A stretch of DNA of 64,000 bases from Alloacidobacterium sp963823845 (GTDB lineage: Bacteria; Acidobacteriota; Terriglobia; Terriglobales; Acidobacteriaceae), in contig CAWGND010000014.1 of NCBI GenBank assembly GCA_963823845.1, positions 952,505-1,016,504 on the forward strand. Reading direction: 5' to 3'. The translations under genes were made by a program, and so were the position numbers. Numbering within the stretch: the first letter of the stretch is position 1; each line of letters opens with the position of its first letter. The notes beneath the pieces are model-generated. The model saw only the letters and a program-made list of their open reading frames with translations. It was not told the origin of the DNA and did not search any database. Positions 10,121 to 18,698 of this stretch are shown piece by piece.

Positions 10121-10855
10121 ATGGATGCATTGTTCACTTCTTCCGGTCTGGTTGCGCTCATCACGTTGACGTTCCTCGAGATTGTGCTCGGCGTCGACAA
10201 CGTCATCTTTATTTCGATTCTGTCGAGCAAGCTTCCGGGGTCTCAGCAAGGCCCGGCTCGGCGGATTGGACTGCTGGCCGCGATGGGGATGCGCATCCTG
10301 CTTTTGCTGTCAATTGTCTGGATCATCAGGCTGACCACTCCGCTCTTTGTTATCTTGGGGCGCCCAATCTCCGGACGGGATCTCATCTTGATGGGCGGTG
10401 GCCTGTTCCTGCTCGCGAAGGCGACGACTGAAATTCATGAGCGTTTGGAAGGCGAAGAAGGCCACAGCACGGCGCGAGTGCGACCGTCATTTGCCGCTGT
10501 CATTACTCAGATCGCGGTGTTGGACATCGTCTTTTCGCTGGATTCAGTCATTACCGCCGTCGGCATGGCAGAGGAAATCACCATCATGGTTACAGCCGTG
10601 ATCCTAGCCGTCTGCGTAATGATGTTTTCAGCAGGCCCCATCAGCGCCTTCGTTAATCGCCATCCGACGGTGAAAATCCTCGCACTGTCGTTTTTACTGC
10701 TTATTGGCATTGCGTTGGTCGGCGAGGGGCTCGGCATGCATATACCGAAGGGCTATATCTACTTTGCGATGGGCTTCTCAGTTTTTGTGGAACTGATTAA
10801 CCAGCGCGTCCGGAGAGTCGCTGTGCCTGTTCACCTGCATGAGCCGTACGTTTGA
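10121..10855 (+). CDS. TerC-family integral membrane protein
   Basis: The 244-residue protein has about seven hydrophobic segments and the acidic signatures of TerC/Alx-like proteins: EIVLGVDNVIFISIL in the first segment and VLDIVFSLDSVITAVGMA in the middle, where the buried aspartates are thought to bind metal. Members are linked to manganese export and tellurite resistance. GGGGAG about 13 bases before ATG 10121 supports the start. It stands alone, with no tellurite genes nearby, so a metal-ion transport role is the safer reading. Confidence 0.88.
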   Translation: MDALFTSSGLVALITLTFLEIVLGVDNVIFISILSSKLPGSQQGPARRIGLLAAMGMRILLLLSIVWIIRLTTPLFVILGRPISGRDLILMGGGLFLLAKATTEIHERLEGEEGHSTARVRPSFAAVITQIAVLDIVFSLDSVITAVGMAEEITIMVTAVILAVCVMMFSAGPISAFVNRHPTVKILALSFLLLIGIALVGEGLGMHIPKGYIYFAMGFSVFVELINQRVRRVAVPVHLHEPYV

Positions 10856-10982
10856 GTGCTTGATTGGCGCATTCAGGCCGAGGCGCTCATCGAGCCGGTC
10901 GGCGAAGTACCGGCGCGATTCCGAACCATCGCCGGGGGTAGCGTTCCGTGCGCAATCGGCATTTAACAGGAGGAAGAGGTTA

Positions 10983-11579
10983 TCACGGATAGAGCCGAGC
11001 TTTCTGCCATCGATCTCCGTCCCTCGTGAAGAGAAAGCGGTCGTGGAGTCTGTTTACGTCATCTAGCCAAAATTCGATCCGCTCTGAATGTAAATAGAAG
11101 CCACGCCAGAATCCTGGCCTGGGAATCTCTCCCGGATGTTCCTCGCCGAATTCCCGGACTCGCTCTTCCAGTTCCTCACGACTTCCGAGGATACGACTCT
11201 GATCAGAGACCGCTGCGCCGATCTGGCTGGCTCGCGATCGGCTATGGAAGTACTCGTCCACATCGTTTACACCAAGCTCCGACACTTTTCCTTCCACTCG
11301 TACCTGTCGCCGCAGAATCTTCCAGTGAAAGCACAGAGCTGCTCTGGGATTTTCTGCGAGCTCAATGCCCTTTCTGCTCTCCGCGTTGGTGAAGAAGCAG
11401 AAGCGGTGTGCACCTATACGCTTCGCTAGGACTATGCGCACACTTGGCACACCGTCCGTAGTTGAGGTCGCCAGAGCAGCCGCGTTGGGATCGTTGGGCT
11501 CGCTCTCCTGAGCTTGCTTCAGCCATGAATCGAACAACTCCAGAGGGTCTTCCGAATCGATGTCATGCGAACCATCCAC
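10983..11579 (-). CDS. pdxH: Pyridoxamine 5'-phosphate oxidase PdxH
   Basis: This 198-residue FMN enzyme oxidises pyridoxine or pyridoxamine 5'-phosphate to pyridoxal 5'-phosphate, the last step of vitamin B6 synthesis and salvage. It has the expected parts: DPLELFDSWLKQA at the start, PSVRIVLAKRI (FMN binding), FFTNAESRKGIELAENPRAA, RQVRVEGKV, SRASQIGAAVSDQS, and the C-terminal RLHDRF and ending RLYP that contact substrate. Length is normal and the gene looks complete. It converges on terC. Confidence 0.95.
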   Translation of the reverse strand: MDGSHDIDSEDPLELFDSWLKQAQESEPNDPNAAALATSTTDGVPSVRIVLAKRIGAHRFCFFTNAESRKGIELAENPRAALCFHWKILRRQVRVEGKVSELGVNDVDEYFHSRSRASQIGAAVSDQSRILGSREELEERVREFGEEHPGEIPRPGFWRGFYLHSERIEFWLDDVNRLHDRFLFTRDGDRWQKARLYP

Positions 11580-11652
11580 CGCTAAATTTTAGTCCCTAGC
11601 TCCGCGGTTTATGCCTCGAGATCTACCTTCAGCAGCGTCCAACGATGTTCGC

Positions 11653-11688
11653 CGAGTGATTCGGCGATTTCGAGTGATTCGGCGATTT
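11653..11688. repeat. 18-bp tandem repeat, two copies
   Basis: CGAGTGATTCGGCGATTT occurs at 11653-11670 and again at 11671-11688 without a mismatch. The second copy overlaps the left end of the inverted repeat. Confidence 0.9.
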
Positions 11689-11868
11689 GTACTAAACCCG
11701 CTCCGCGGGTAGGGGAAAGCGTGGTAGATTTTTTGGCAGGACAAATTGCATGCTGCACACTGCACTCACATTGCTTCCGTTCAAATCAGCGCAAAATGGC
11801 TGCGATGGATTGAATCCCCATAAAGCAATTGTCCTGCCAAAACTCCATCGGGTGTAGCACAAATCGCC
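11681..11868. repeat. Long imperfect inverted repeat
   Basis: Arm 1 (11681-11749) contains GGCGATTTGTACTAAACCCG and, after a 30-base insert, TTTTGGCAGGACAAATTGC. Arm 2 (11825-11868), read on the other strand, contains TTTTGGCAGGACAATTGC and GGCGATTTGTGCTACACCCG in the mirror position. The arms enclose about 75 bp. It could be a MITE-like element or two inverted copies of a short repeat; no target duplication was found. Confidence 0.6.
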
Positions 11869-12146
11869 GTATCCACAATGCTCGCTCCAAAATCGTCTGC
11901 AGCGTGAAATTCTGCCTCCTGAGCACTGTCGATACGGCGCTATAGATTTGGCACCAATTGAGAACTGTTCCGAGGGGATGGGGCATCCAAATTAGTCGGC
12001 AGGTGAGGAGACAGACCGTTGGCTAAATTTCGGCGATCAGTTCGAAATAGTGCGGCTCTCCGGTTTCATCTCTCGCGATCATTTCGATGAGTTGTTTGTT
12101 CATAGCGGACGAGTCCCTCTACTACCAGCGGACGAAGAAAGGCTTC

Positions 12147-12329
12147 TTATATCGGCTCGAGCAGATCCGGTTCGACGCACCTAACCCGCACATCCTTGTC
12201 GACGTCCCGCCAGCCTTGCTGCCAGGAGGGCGGCGTCTCCAAATTAAGAGGGAGATTGTCCCGACGAGCCTGGCCACCGAAGTAGTAGTCGGCGAGTACT
12301 TCCTCTCGTTCGCGGTCGCGGTCCCACAT
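12147..12329 (-). pseudogene. Possible gene remnant, unidentified
   Basis: On the minus strand, GTG-to-TAA codons give DREREEVLADYYFGGQARRD, then PPSWQQGWRDVDKDVRV, with the third-position G/C bias seen in nearby genes; the plus-strand frame over it has no such bias. I do not recognise the protein. It is about 60 residues with no convincing start, so probably a fragment. Confidence 0.25.
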
Positions 12330-12374
12330 AAACCATCCTGTCTACAGCGGAGGGCGCTGGCATCCATCCTATGA

Positions 12375-13368
12375 GTTAATGGTAGACGAAAATAAGGCGA
12401 AAGTCCATAAGTACGGACAACAGCGCAGTTTGAAAGATGGGGGAGAAAACAGCAGTGCTAGAAAGCGGCTCTTTTCGTCAGTGCCAACGACAGGATTGCA
12501 AGGAAACAGTGGTGCTTTCTTGGGCCGTGGGAGAGATCCTAACGGTCTGTTCTCGATGGCTAGATCGAGCTTGGCGATTGCGTGCGCGGCTGGCGGCGCA
12601 AGATTTCGGAAATTTAGACCAATGCAACCAATGCTGCATCTCGTTCTCTGCTAGTGCTGCGTTGCTGGTGGCCGAAGCGACCGTTTGGAAACAATGGAGG
12701 CAAATCGAATCGAAGCTACGTTAGCGTTGCAGTGACGCGCGTAATTCTGTGTCATCTAGATGACCCCTCGATTCTCAAAGATCGGGCCCTGCTTGCATTC
12801 GACGTTCGGTGTCTCTGGACGGCTGCTGCTGATGCTTAACAGTTGACCCATCACCGTTTCCCCGGAGTGAAGATTGTCCCAACTCCGGCTCACCAAGTAT
12901 GGTCAATTTTGCTCACTCAGGCGGGCCGCCTCACGGCGCTGACGTTTCTCAGGTCTTTCCGTCCAGGGCGACGTTTCCGCTCCATCTGATCAATATTGCT
13001 CAGACCCAGACGATTTCTCGGATCAAGATGATCTCGTAGTGCTGGATTCTTGAGATAGATGAGTAGGCAGGTGACGTCCTGCAATGCCCAGGGTGTTTAC
13101 TCCCGTCGGTGTGCGGAAGGCGAAACCGTACGGCAGCTCGCCGCCTGCCCACGCTTTTGCAGAAGGTCAATGCCAAACGGAGCACACAAAGAAGAGTCAC
13201 CCGGTGGTTGGACTGATGATTCTCATTGTCCTTGGCTATCTCGTCTATCACGTAGCGCACCTCGCAATTCAGTGACGACCTCGACTGTGGTTGGCATCGA
13301 GCACCTACACGCAGGCAGAGGAAACCGCAGCTCCGCCCTCCGGAAGGCGAACATCAGAGGTGCGCACC
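12375..13368. other. About 1 kb without a supported gene
   Basis: Several short frames exist in all directions, none with a recognisable protein. One (13084-13275) ends in a hydrophobic VVGLMILIVLGYLVYHVAHL segment and could be the tail of a small membrane protein, but its start is not convincing. The stretch looks like degraded sequence. Confidence 0.4.
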
Positions 13369-13518
13369 ATGATGAACAGAGGGCAGCTCCAGGCAGAGAT
13401 CACGACCCAGGAGGATGCTATTGCGGGTGTGCGGCCACGGTTGAAGTCCGGGAAGTTCTCGAGAGCCAGAAGAGACGAACTTGAACGTGAGGTCCTCAAG
13501 CGGGTCCAATTTAACTAG
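13369..13518 (+). CDS. Small hypothetical protein, 49 aa
   Basis: ATG 13369 gives MMNRGQLQAEITTQEDAIAG and a charged end (RARRDELEREVLKRVQFN), predicted helical and soluble. Codon use is gene-like. No ribosome-binding site or homologue is evident to me. Confidence 0.3.
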   Translation: MMNRGQLQAEITTQEDAIAGVRPRLKSGKFSRARRDELEREVLKRVQFN

Positions 13519-13570
13519 TCAGCCCACCTGAAGTCTCCCCTTCTTAGGCTCTAAGGAAAGCCGGTGCGCA

Positions 13571-13774
13571 ATGCCTTCGAATTCGATCCTGTACGAAGCT
13601 CAGCAACTCCACAATGTGAGTGATCGTCTTGATTTGCTGGCCGACGAACATCCTGTCATCTCAGAAGCCCTCATCACCATCTCGGGAAACGTTCGTCACA
13701 CTGCCACGTTGCTGGAGGTGTTGCTGGTGACGAAAATGGGGCCGCTCTCCGGATCAGATCCAACAAATGCCTGA
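13571..13774 (+). CDS. Small hypothetical protein, 67 aa
   Basis: ATG 13571 opens a 67-residue frame (MPSNSILYEAQQLHNVSD) with a helical, leucine-rich middle (RLDLLADEHPVISEALITIS). A weak AAGGAAAG lies about 10 bases upstream. Its style matches the small orphan proteins at 16.7-18.6 kb, but I see no domain. Confidence 0.4.
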   Translation: MPSNSILYEAQQLHNVSDRLDLLADEHPVISEALITISGNVRHTATLLEVLLVTKMGPLSGSDPTNA

Positions 13775-14197
13775 ATGCTCATCTTCTGTCGAAAAGGCGC
13801 TGTGAGCCATTGAGAACAGATTCTCAGCGCGACGGTATTAATATTTATGATGAAGAAGAAGAAAAGTCGGCTAGAGATCGCGCGGAAGATCATCTCCGAC
13901 GTTACTAGGGAGATGCAGAAGCCGCGATTGACGGAGTCAGTCCGCAACGACGGGATAGACCAGGCTGCGCCATTCGTCAAAGAACCTCCTGCTCGTTCTG
14001 CCAGAATGTGAACTCTGATCTTCGGCATGGTGCATGCTGCTTCCGCCGAAGAAATCAGCGGTGTTCCTTGCTTCCGCTCGATGTTGTCACCGTCGCAGAT
14101 CTTTATGTGGAAAATGGCGTTACTGAGATGGTCCGCCGCTTGAACTTCACCTTAGGGTGGAGGGATCTTGTAGGCAGGTTCAAGGAGGATCATCGAC
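13775..14197. other. Non-coding stretch before the IS110 transposase
   Basis: No supported gene. The last 100 bp should hold the left end of the IS110-family element, but I could not place its boundary. Confidence 0.4.
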
Positions 14198-15229
14198 ATG
14201 CAGATACGTTCCGTTGGCATTGATCTTGGCAAGACGACTTTTCACTTGGTGGCGCTTGGCGATAACGGCAAGGTACTGCTGAAGAAGAAGTTCACGCAGA
14301 AGCAGTTGATTAACTTCACGGCGAACCTGCAGACGTCTCTGATCGGGATGGAGGCATGTTCTGGAGCTCACTTCCTGGGCCGTGCACTGCGAGCACAGGG
14401 ACACGACGTTAAGCTGATTCCGGCTCAGTTCGTGAAGCCTTTCGTGAAATCGAACAAAAATGACTTCATTGATGCTGAAGCGATCGCCGAAGCTGTCGAT
14501 CGCCGGAACATGCGCTTCGTTCCGATCAAGACGGACGACCAGCTGGACCTGCAAGCGCTGCATCGGGTGCGGGACCGATTGATGGTGCGAAGAACGTCTG
14601 TGATCAACCAGCTTCGCGCTTTTCTGTTGGAGCGCGGGATGGTCTTTGCCAAGAGCCCCGTTCAGCTAAGGGAAGCCATACCTGAGGTGCTTGAGAGCGC
14701 CAACGAGAACCTCACTCCGAGGATACGGAACCTGGTTGCGATGCTGTGGAGCGAGTGGAAGCATATGGAGCTCCAGATTCAGGAGATGAACGACGAAATA
14801 GAACGGATCGCTTCGAGCGATGCTGCCTGTCGCAGACTGCGGCAGATCCCAGGCATCGGACCGTTGGTGGCAACGGCGATCGTAGCATCGATCGGCAACG
14901 GTGCGGCCTTCCACAAGGGACGAGAGTTCGCGGCGTGGATGGGTCTGCTGCCGAAGCAGCACTCAACCGGAGGCAAGGCGAAGCTGTATGGGATCAGCAA
15001 GCGCGGAAACCGCTACCTCCGCAAGATCTTGGTCCATGGGGCTCGTGCTGTCGTGTTGCGATCGAAGAGAGATAGGATCGCGATGGGCTCATGGATGACA
15101 TCAACCGAGAGGAGAGCGCCACGGAACGTGTTGATCGTCGCTATGGCGAACAAGCTGGCGCGGATCGCATGGGCAGTGCTCTCAAGTGGTCAGGATTACA
15201 AGGCGATTCCCGGTGCTATACCGGCGTAA
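14198..15229 (+). CDS. IS110-family (IS1111-like) transposase
   Basis: This is a 343-residue DEDD recombinase. The RuvC-like domain has VGIDLGKTTFH (first Asp), IGMEACSGAHF (Glu), and NDFIDAEAIAEA (Asp pair). The C-terminal domain has RLRQIPGIGPLVATAIVA and PKQHSTGGKAKLYGISKRGN, where the family's catalytic serine is expected. AAGGAGG at 14182-14188 supports ATG 14198. It is uninterrupted. IS110-family enzymes use an RNA guide made from a non-coding end of the element; in the IS1111 branch this lies downstream of the gene. Confidence 0.92.
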   Translation: MQIRSVGIDLGKTTFHLVALGDNGKVLLKKKFTQKQLINFTANLQTSLIGMEACSGAHFLGRALRAQGHDVKLIPAQFVKPFVKSNKNDFIDAEAIAEAVDRRNMRFVPIKTDDQLDLQALHRVRDRLMVRRTSVINQLRAFLLERGMVFAKSPVQLREAIPEVLESANENLTPRIRNLVAMLWSEWKHMELQIQEMNDEIERIASSDAACRRLRQIPGIGPLVATAIVASIGNGAAFHKGREFAAWMGLLPKQHSTGGKAKLYGISKRGNRYLRKILVHGARAVVLRSKRDRIAMGSWMTSTERRAPRNVLIVAMANKLARIAWAVLSSGQDYKAIPGAIPA

Positions 15230-15653
15230 ATAGGCGTAAGAAAAGATCGACCCAGGTTCCCCCACCAAGGTCTGCATCGGGCGAGTGAAGATGAAAGAAC
15301 AGTCAGAACGGCGTGCCTGAAACCTGTTTACCGAATGGGCCCTTACATGGCCGAGGCGTTTCTAAGGACAGGCACGCGGCGTATCTCATCATGGCCAGGA
15401 GAAAAACAACTCTCCACAAGAAGGCCGGATACATTGACGCAGACTTTCTTCCTCTAAACACTTTTCCCTTGCAGTCGGACGGCGGACCATACCTTCAGTA
15501 AATTTCGGCCATCCCCGGTGGAGTTATGAAAAGGCGACTTCACAGGCTTGTTGCCTTGGCAGGGCGGCGCCAGTGAGGCTCTGTGTAGTGTCATTTTCAA
15601 TTCGTACAGGCGGTCCCCCCAGCCCATTCTTCTTACACCAACGTTGCAAGACT
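15230..15653 (+). other. Non-coding right end of the IS110 element, candidate bridge-RNA region
   Basis: About 400 bp after the transposase stop holds no convincing gene. In IS1111-type members the right end encodes a structured bridge RNA with target- and donor-binding loops, so this stretch is where it should be. The right boundary of the element was not located, and I did not fold the sequence. Confidence 0.4.
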
Positions 15654-16109
15654 CTAGCCCGCAGTCGCGCTCGCCATGCGCCTCTGCATTTCCTCCGGCG
15701 AAACGTCTTCAACGTGTGTGCTGATCGTCCACTTGTAGCCGAACGGATCGAGAAAGGTCCCAGAACGATCACCATAGAATTGATTTTTCACCGGTTGCAG
15801 GACTTTGGCTCCCGCTGCGATGGCTTTTTTTGTGAAAGCGTCGACGTCGTCGACGTAGAGCATAAGACTGACGGGCGACCCGTTGTGATGTTTAGGGCCG
15901 TAGAAATCCATTTGCGGGGCTTCATCGGCCAGCATAATCCGAGAGTTGCCGATTAGCATCTCGGCGTGGCCGATCCGATCCCCCATGGGCATACGAAACA
16001 GTTCCTGCGCGCCGAATGCCTTCGCGTAGAAATCAATTGCGGACTTGGCATCCTCGAAGATGAGATACGGGGTGATAGAGCTGTATCCGTCGGGAATTGG
16101 CTTGATCAT
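15654..16109 (-). CDS. VOC-family protein (PhnB/glyoxalase-like)
   Basis: The 151-residue protein has the paired beta-alpha-beta-beta-beta units of the vicinal-oxygen-chelate fold: ITPYLIFEDAKSAIDFYAKA, HAEMLIGNSRIMLADE, VSLMLYVDDVDAFTKKA and DRSGTFLDPFGYKWTISTH. It belongs to the PhnB-like group, often annotated as a bleomycin-resistance or glyoxalase-related protein. The substrate is unknown. GGAAGGACGAG just before ATG 16109 is a good ribosome-binding site. It is intact and stands alone. Confidence 0.9.
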   Translation of the reverse strand: MIKPIPDGYSSITPYLIFEDAKSAIDFYAKAFGAQELFRMPMGDRIGHAEMLIGNSRIMLADEAPQMDFYGPKHHNGSPVSLMLYVDDVDAFTKKAIAAGAKVLQPVKNQFYGDRSGTFLDPFGYKWTISTHVEDVSPEEMQRRMASATAG

Positions 16110-16729
16110 GACGAACTCGTCCTTCCATGGACGAATGTCCAGTGCCAGGAGTATAGACCTTCCGGGCTAAACGAATCTGCAACTTGGTTCGCGTCTCGCA
16201 CAGAACAACTGCCCGAAAACAGGATTTCAGTAAGTTCACTGCTCGACGTCCATTCCGTCGGCAAGTTACCGTAATGGAGACTTGTCGGGCGCTGACACGT
16301 GGATTCAGGTTTTATCGCCCTCATTCACGATGAGACTCGACGCTTGCATTTGCACGCATGTGTATCGATTTAGTGTTGCAACTGACACTTGTAGTCGTTC
16401 TGATTCGTAAATATCAGCAAACACCCGATATATGATTTGTTGGCTGGGAGTAGGCTGTGGTCGTCTGGCCAGTTTCTCTCTACTTTGTTTAACAGCAGCG
16501 GGCGTGTTTTAGTGAGTCAAGCTTCGGGTGGCGCTCTGAATCGATGCGAAGGACTCGACAAGGCTACCCATCTGTCATTCGCCCGCTCTGGATCAAGTTG
16601 AACGGAAACAAAGCTGCTGAATGCCCGGTATTGAAATCGTTTTGCTCTTAGTAGCGACCCTGTACCTTGGTAACCGGAAGAGCTTAGGCGCCGCGCCATT
16701 CCCGTAAACTGTTATCTGAAGGAGATCCC
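16110..16729. other. Intergenic, about 600 bp
   Basis: No gene, RNA or repeat is recognised. AAGGAGA at 16719-16725 belongs to the next gene. Confidence 0.5.
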
Positions 16730-17003
16730 ATGCCTGAACCTGCTGCCCAACTCCATATCTGGAAGAGTTCAGACACTGTTGAGTTCAAGATGAGCTATGA
16801 GCTGCTGATACACCTGTTGAAGCAGAAGGGCTTGCCTGTTGATCAGCATACCCTTGATCGGGTTGCTTCTCATGAGGACTACAGGTACGCTCTTGGTCGA
16901 CCGAATTCAAGTCGGTCTTGTAGAGGCCTTTGTTCAGGTTCATGAGGCCGTCAAATCGTTGGATCAGCCGCTCATTATCGATGAACTGGATAGGCTGGGG
17001 TGA
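16730..17003 (+). pseudogene. Small hypothetical gene with a frameshift
   Basis: ATG 16730 has a strong AAGGAGA before it. The frame gives SYELLIHLLKQKGLPVDQ and ends early at 16945, but from about 16886 the next frame continues the protein as LLVDRIQVGLVEAFVQVHEA and KSLDQPLIIDELDRLG to TGA 17001. Joined it would be about 90 residues, mostly helical. The TGA sits 2 bases before the next start, suggesting a two-gene unit. Function unknown. Confidence 0.5.
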
Positions 17004-17005
17004 CC

Positions 17006-17209
17006 ATGGACAAGCTTTGTCAGCTCATTCGCTTAATGCCTGTCGATGCTCTGGTCAAAGAGCTTAGGACTCAAGGCATTTCGGCTACTGAGACCGGGGT
17101 GCTGGATGTCCTGGATAACTACGTCATACAGCAGGAAATAGCAACAGAATTCATACGCTATCTTGTTGCCCAGCATAAGTCTGGCAACATTAACCTCACT
17201 GCTGTTTAG
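17006..17209 (+). CDS. Small hypothetical protein, 67 aa
   Basis: ATG 17006 follows the stop of the previous gene by two bases, as in a translationally coupled pair; a GTG at 17000 in the same frame is an alternative. The protein is helical (LCQLIRLMPVDALVKELRTQ, YVIQQEIATEFIRYLVAQHK) and soluble. I do not recognise it. Confidence 0.5.
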   Translation: MDKLCQLIRLMPVDALVKELRTQGISATETGVLDVLDNYVIQQEIATEFIRYLVAQHKSGNINLTAV

Positions 17210-17379
17210 ACATCCCTCCCGGGGTGATCAGCGCCGGCCCATTTGGTTGTTTAAGCTGACCATAGGGCCATTCCTGAGCAAAACAGCACAGCTTTTGGCA
17301 CCGTGCAGACGGATACTATTTGCAGAGTCCCGATGAAGGATGTCTGCAACGTCAATCTTCCGAGGAGAAGGCTATTCGG

Positions 17380-17817
17380 ATGCGAGAACTTGAGGAGCAC
17401 ACAATTTTTCTCCGTGAACATATCATGCTCTCCGAAGGTATTGCTTTGGCCGGGAATAGCATTTGCGAGGGATGGGTCGTCCTGCAGTCGGGTGATGCAA
17501 TGTGGCTGGATAAAACAATCCGAGGCCTGGGGTGGAACTCTAATGTGCTCACGAGAATGTGCTGTAGAAGTGGGTATGCGAATCGCGCTCAGGATGCAAT
17601 TCAGAGAGCGGCACAACTGGCTCTTCGTAAAGTGGACAAACGTTTCAATGCCGCTGAAATCGGGCACGTTGTGGTGGCCAAACACCTATGGTTCTACGTT
17701 GCAAGAGTCGGCATCTTTTCTCGGTACGTCCAGGAGAGTCCTTTCCTGGGCATCTGCGACGAACTTTCGACACGGCCGCAACCAATGACACTTGAATCGA
17801 GCCATCAGCATATGTAA
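17380..17817 (+). CDS. Orphan protein, paralogue of the gene at 18199
   Basis: The 145-residue protein from ATG 17380 has GAGGAGAAG well spaced upstream; an in-frame ATG at 17320 is possible. It aligns along most of its length with the protein at 18199: both have a CxGW/CxTW segment, an alpha-helical AIQRAAQLALRKVDKRFNAA / RALDRIKDRFNAA stretch, and a VAKHLWFYVARV / VSKYLGFRVAKI strand. No known domain is evident. Both look soluble. Confidence 0.5.
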   Translation: MRELEEHTIFLREHIMLSEGIALAGNSICEGWVVLQSGDAMWLDKTIRGLGWNSNVLTRMCCRSGYANRAQDAIQRAAQLALRKVDKRFNAAEIGHVVVAKHLWFYVARVGIFSRYVQESPFLGICDELSTRPQPMTLESSHQHM

Positions 17818-18004
17818 CAAATGAGCCGGCAAGCGCCTTTCTGTTGCATGAGAAGAGGCCGACGAAATGAAGTGATGACGGTGCGGCAACTGTTTACCGC
17901 GCATGCTTAAGATATAGTCCGGATATTCTTCCTCGCCTCCAGCTGTCCATGCCTCGCTCCAGACGAGCACCTTTCAAGTAAGCAACAGAGCGACTGGAGC
18001 CAAC

Positions 18005-18187
18005 ATGAGTCTCATTAAAAAAGCTGACGTAAATAATCATCTTGCTGCACGGCGCAAAAAATTAATCTTTCCGTTTGCGCCAGTGAGCCAGCCAGATGGC
18101 ACGGGCTACTCCGGAAACGGACGTCGCGTCACAAACCCGAACGGGACGAATCCCGGCACATCGATCGCCAAAAAGCCGCAACCGTGA
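18005..18187 (+). CDS. Small basic hypothetical protein, 60 aa
   Basis: ATG 18005 gives MSLIKKADVNNHLAARRKK and a Gly/Asn/Pro-rich, probably disordered tail. Its look is that of a conserved Acidobacteria orphan, but I cannot verify this. It lies between the two paralogues at 17380 and 18199 and may belong with them. Confidence 0.45.
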   Translation: MSLIKKADVNNHLAARRKKLIFPFAPVSQPDGTGYSGNGRRVTNPNGTNPGTSIAKKPQP

Positions 18188-18198
18188 AACCCCATACA

Positions 18199-18588
18199 AT
18201 GTTCCTGCGCGCGGGATGCGTCCTGCCTGACGGGCTCGATCTGATACAAGAGCAGTTTTGCGGAACTTGGATGTCTGTCAGAGGCACGATGGCAGCCGCT
18301 CTGGACTTAAAAGTACGAAATGCCGGCTGGCACTTCATGTGGTTAGAAGATGCCTACGCCCGTTTCGGTGTCGGCCGCACAGCAACAGCTGCTATCGATC
18401 AAGCGATAACTCGTGCCCTGGATCGAATCAAGGACAGGTTCAACGCCGCTGAACTGCAGTCGGTAAGTGTCTCGAAATACCTGGGCTTCCGTGTCGCTAA
18501 GATCACGCTTTACGCTCGCCAGATACAGCTACAGACCTCTCTCAGCCTGGTTGACGAGATGACAATCCGACAGCTCGCTACACCATAA
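18199..18588 (+). CDS. Orphan protein, paralogue of the gene at 17380
   Basis: The 129-residue protein from ATG 18199 (GTG 18184 is an upstream alternative) contains LPDGLDLIQEQFCGTW, GWHFMWLEDAYARFG and RIKDRFNAAELQSVSVSKY. It shares the RFNAAE core and overall plan with the protein at 17380. No domain is recognised. The start has no clear ribosome-binding site. Confidence 0.5.
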   Translation: MFLRAGCVLPDGLDLIQEQFCGTWMSVRGTMAAALDLKVRNAGWHFMWLEDAYARFGVGRTATAAIDQAITRALDRIKDRFNAAELQSVSVSKYLGFRVAKITLYARQIQLQTSLSLVDEMTIRQLATP

Positions 18589-18698
18589 ACCTTTCGGTCC
18601 GGCAAAGTGTAAAAGACAATCGGACCAAGCTGTTCGTGTCTCTCAGGAATAGCCAAATAATGCGAGTTGCGCCGCGATACGCATGAAAGCAGGAAACC

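Larger units (their letters stand above)
11580..12146. other. Intergenic region with repeats
   Basis: No gene is supported. The stretch holds a two-copy 18-bp tandem repeat and a long imperfect inverted repeat, listed separately. The frames covering it are chance readings of the repeats. Confidence 0.5.
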
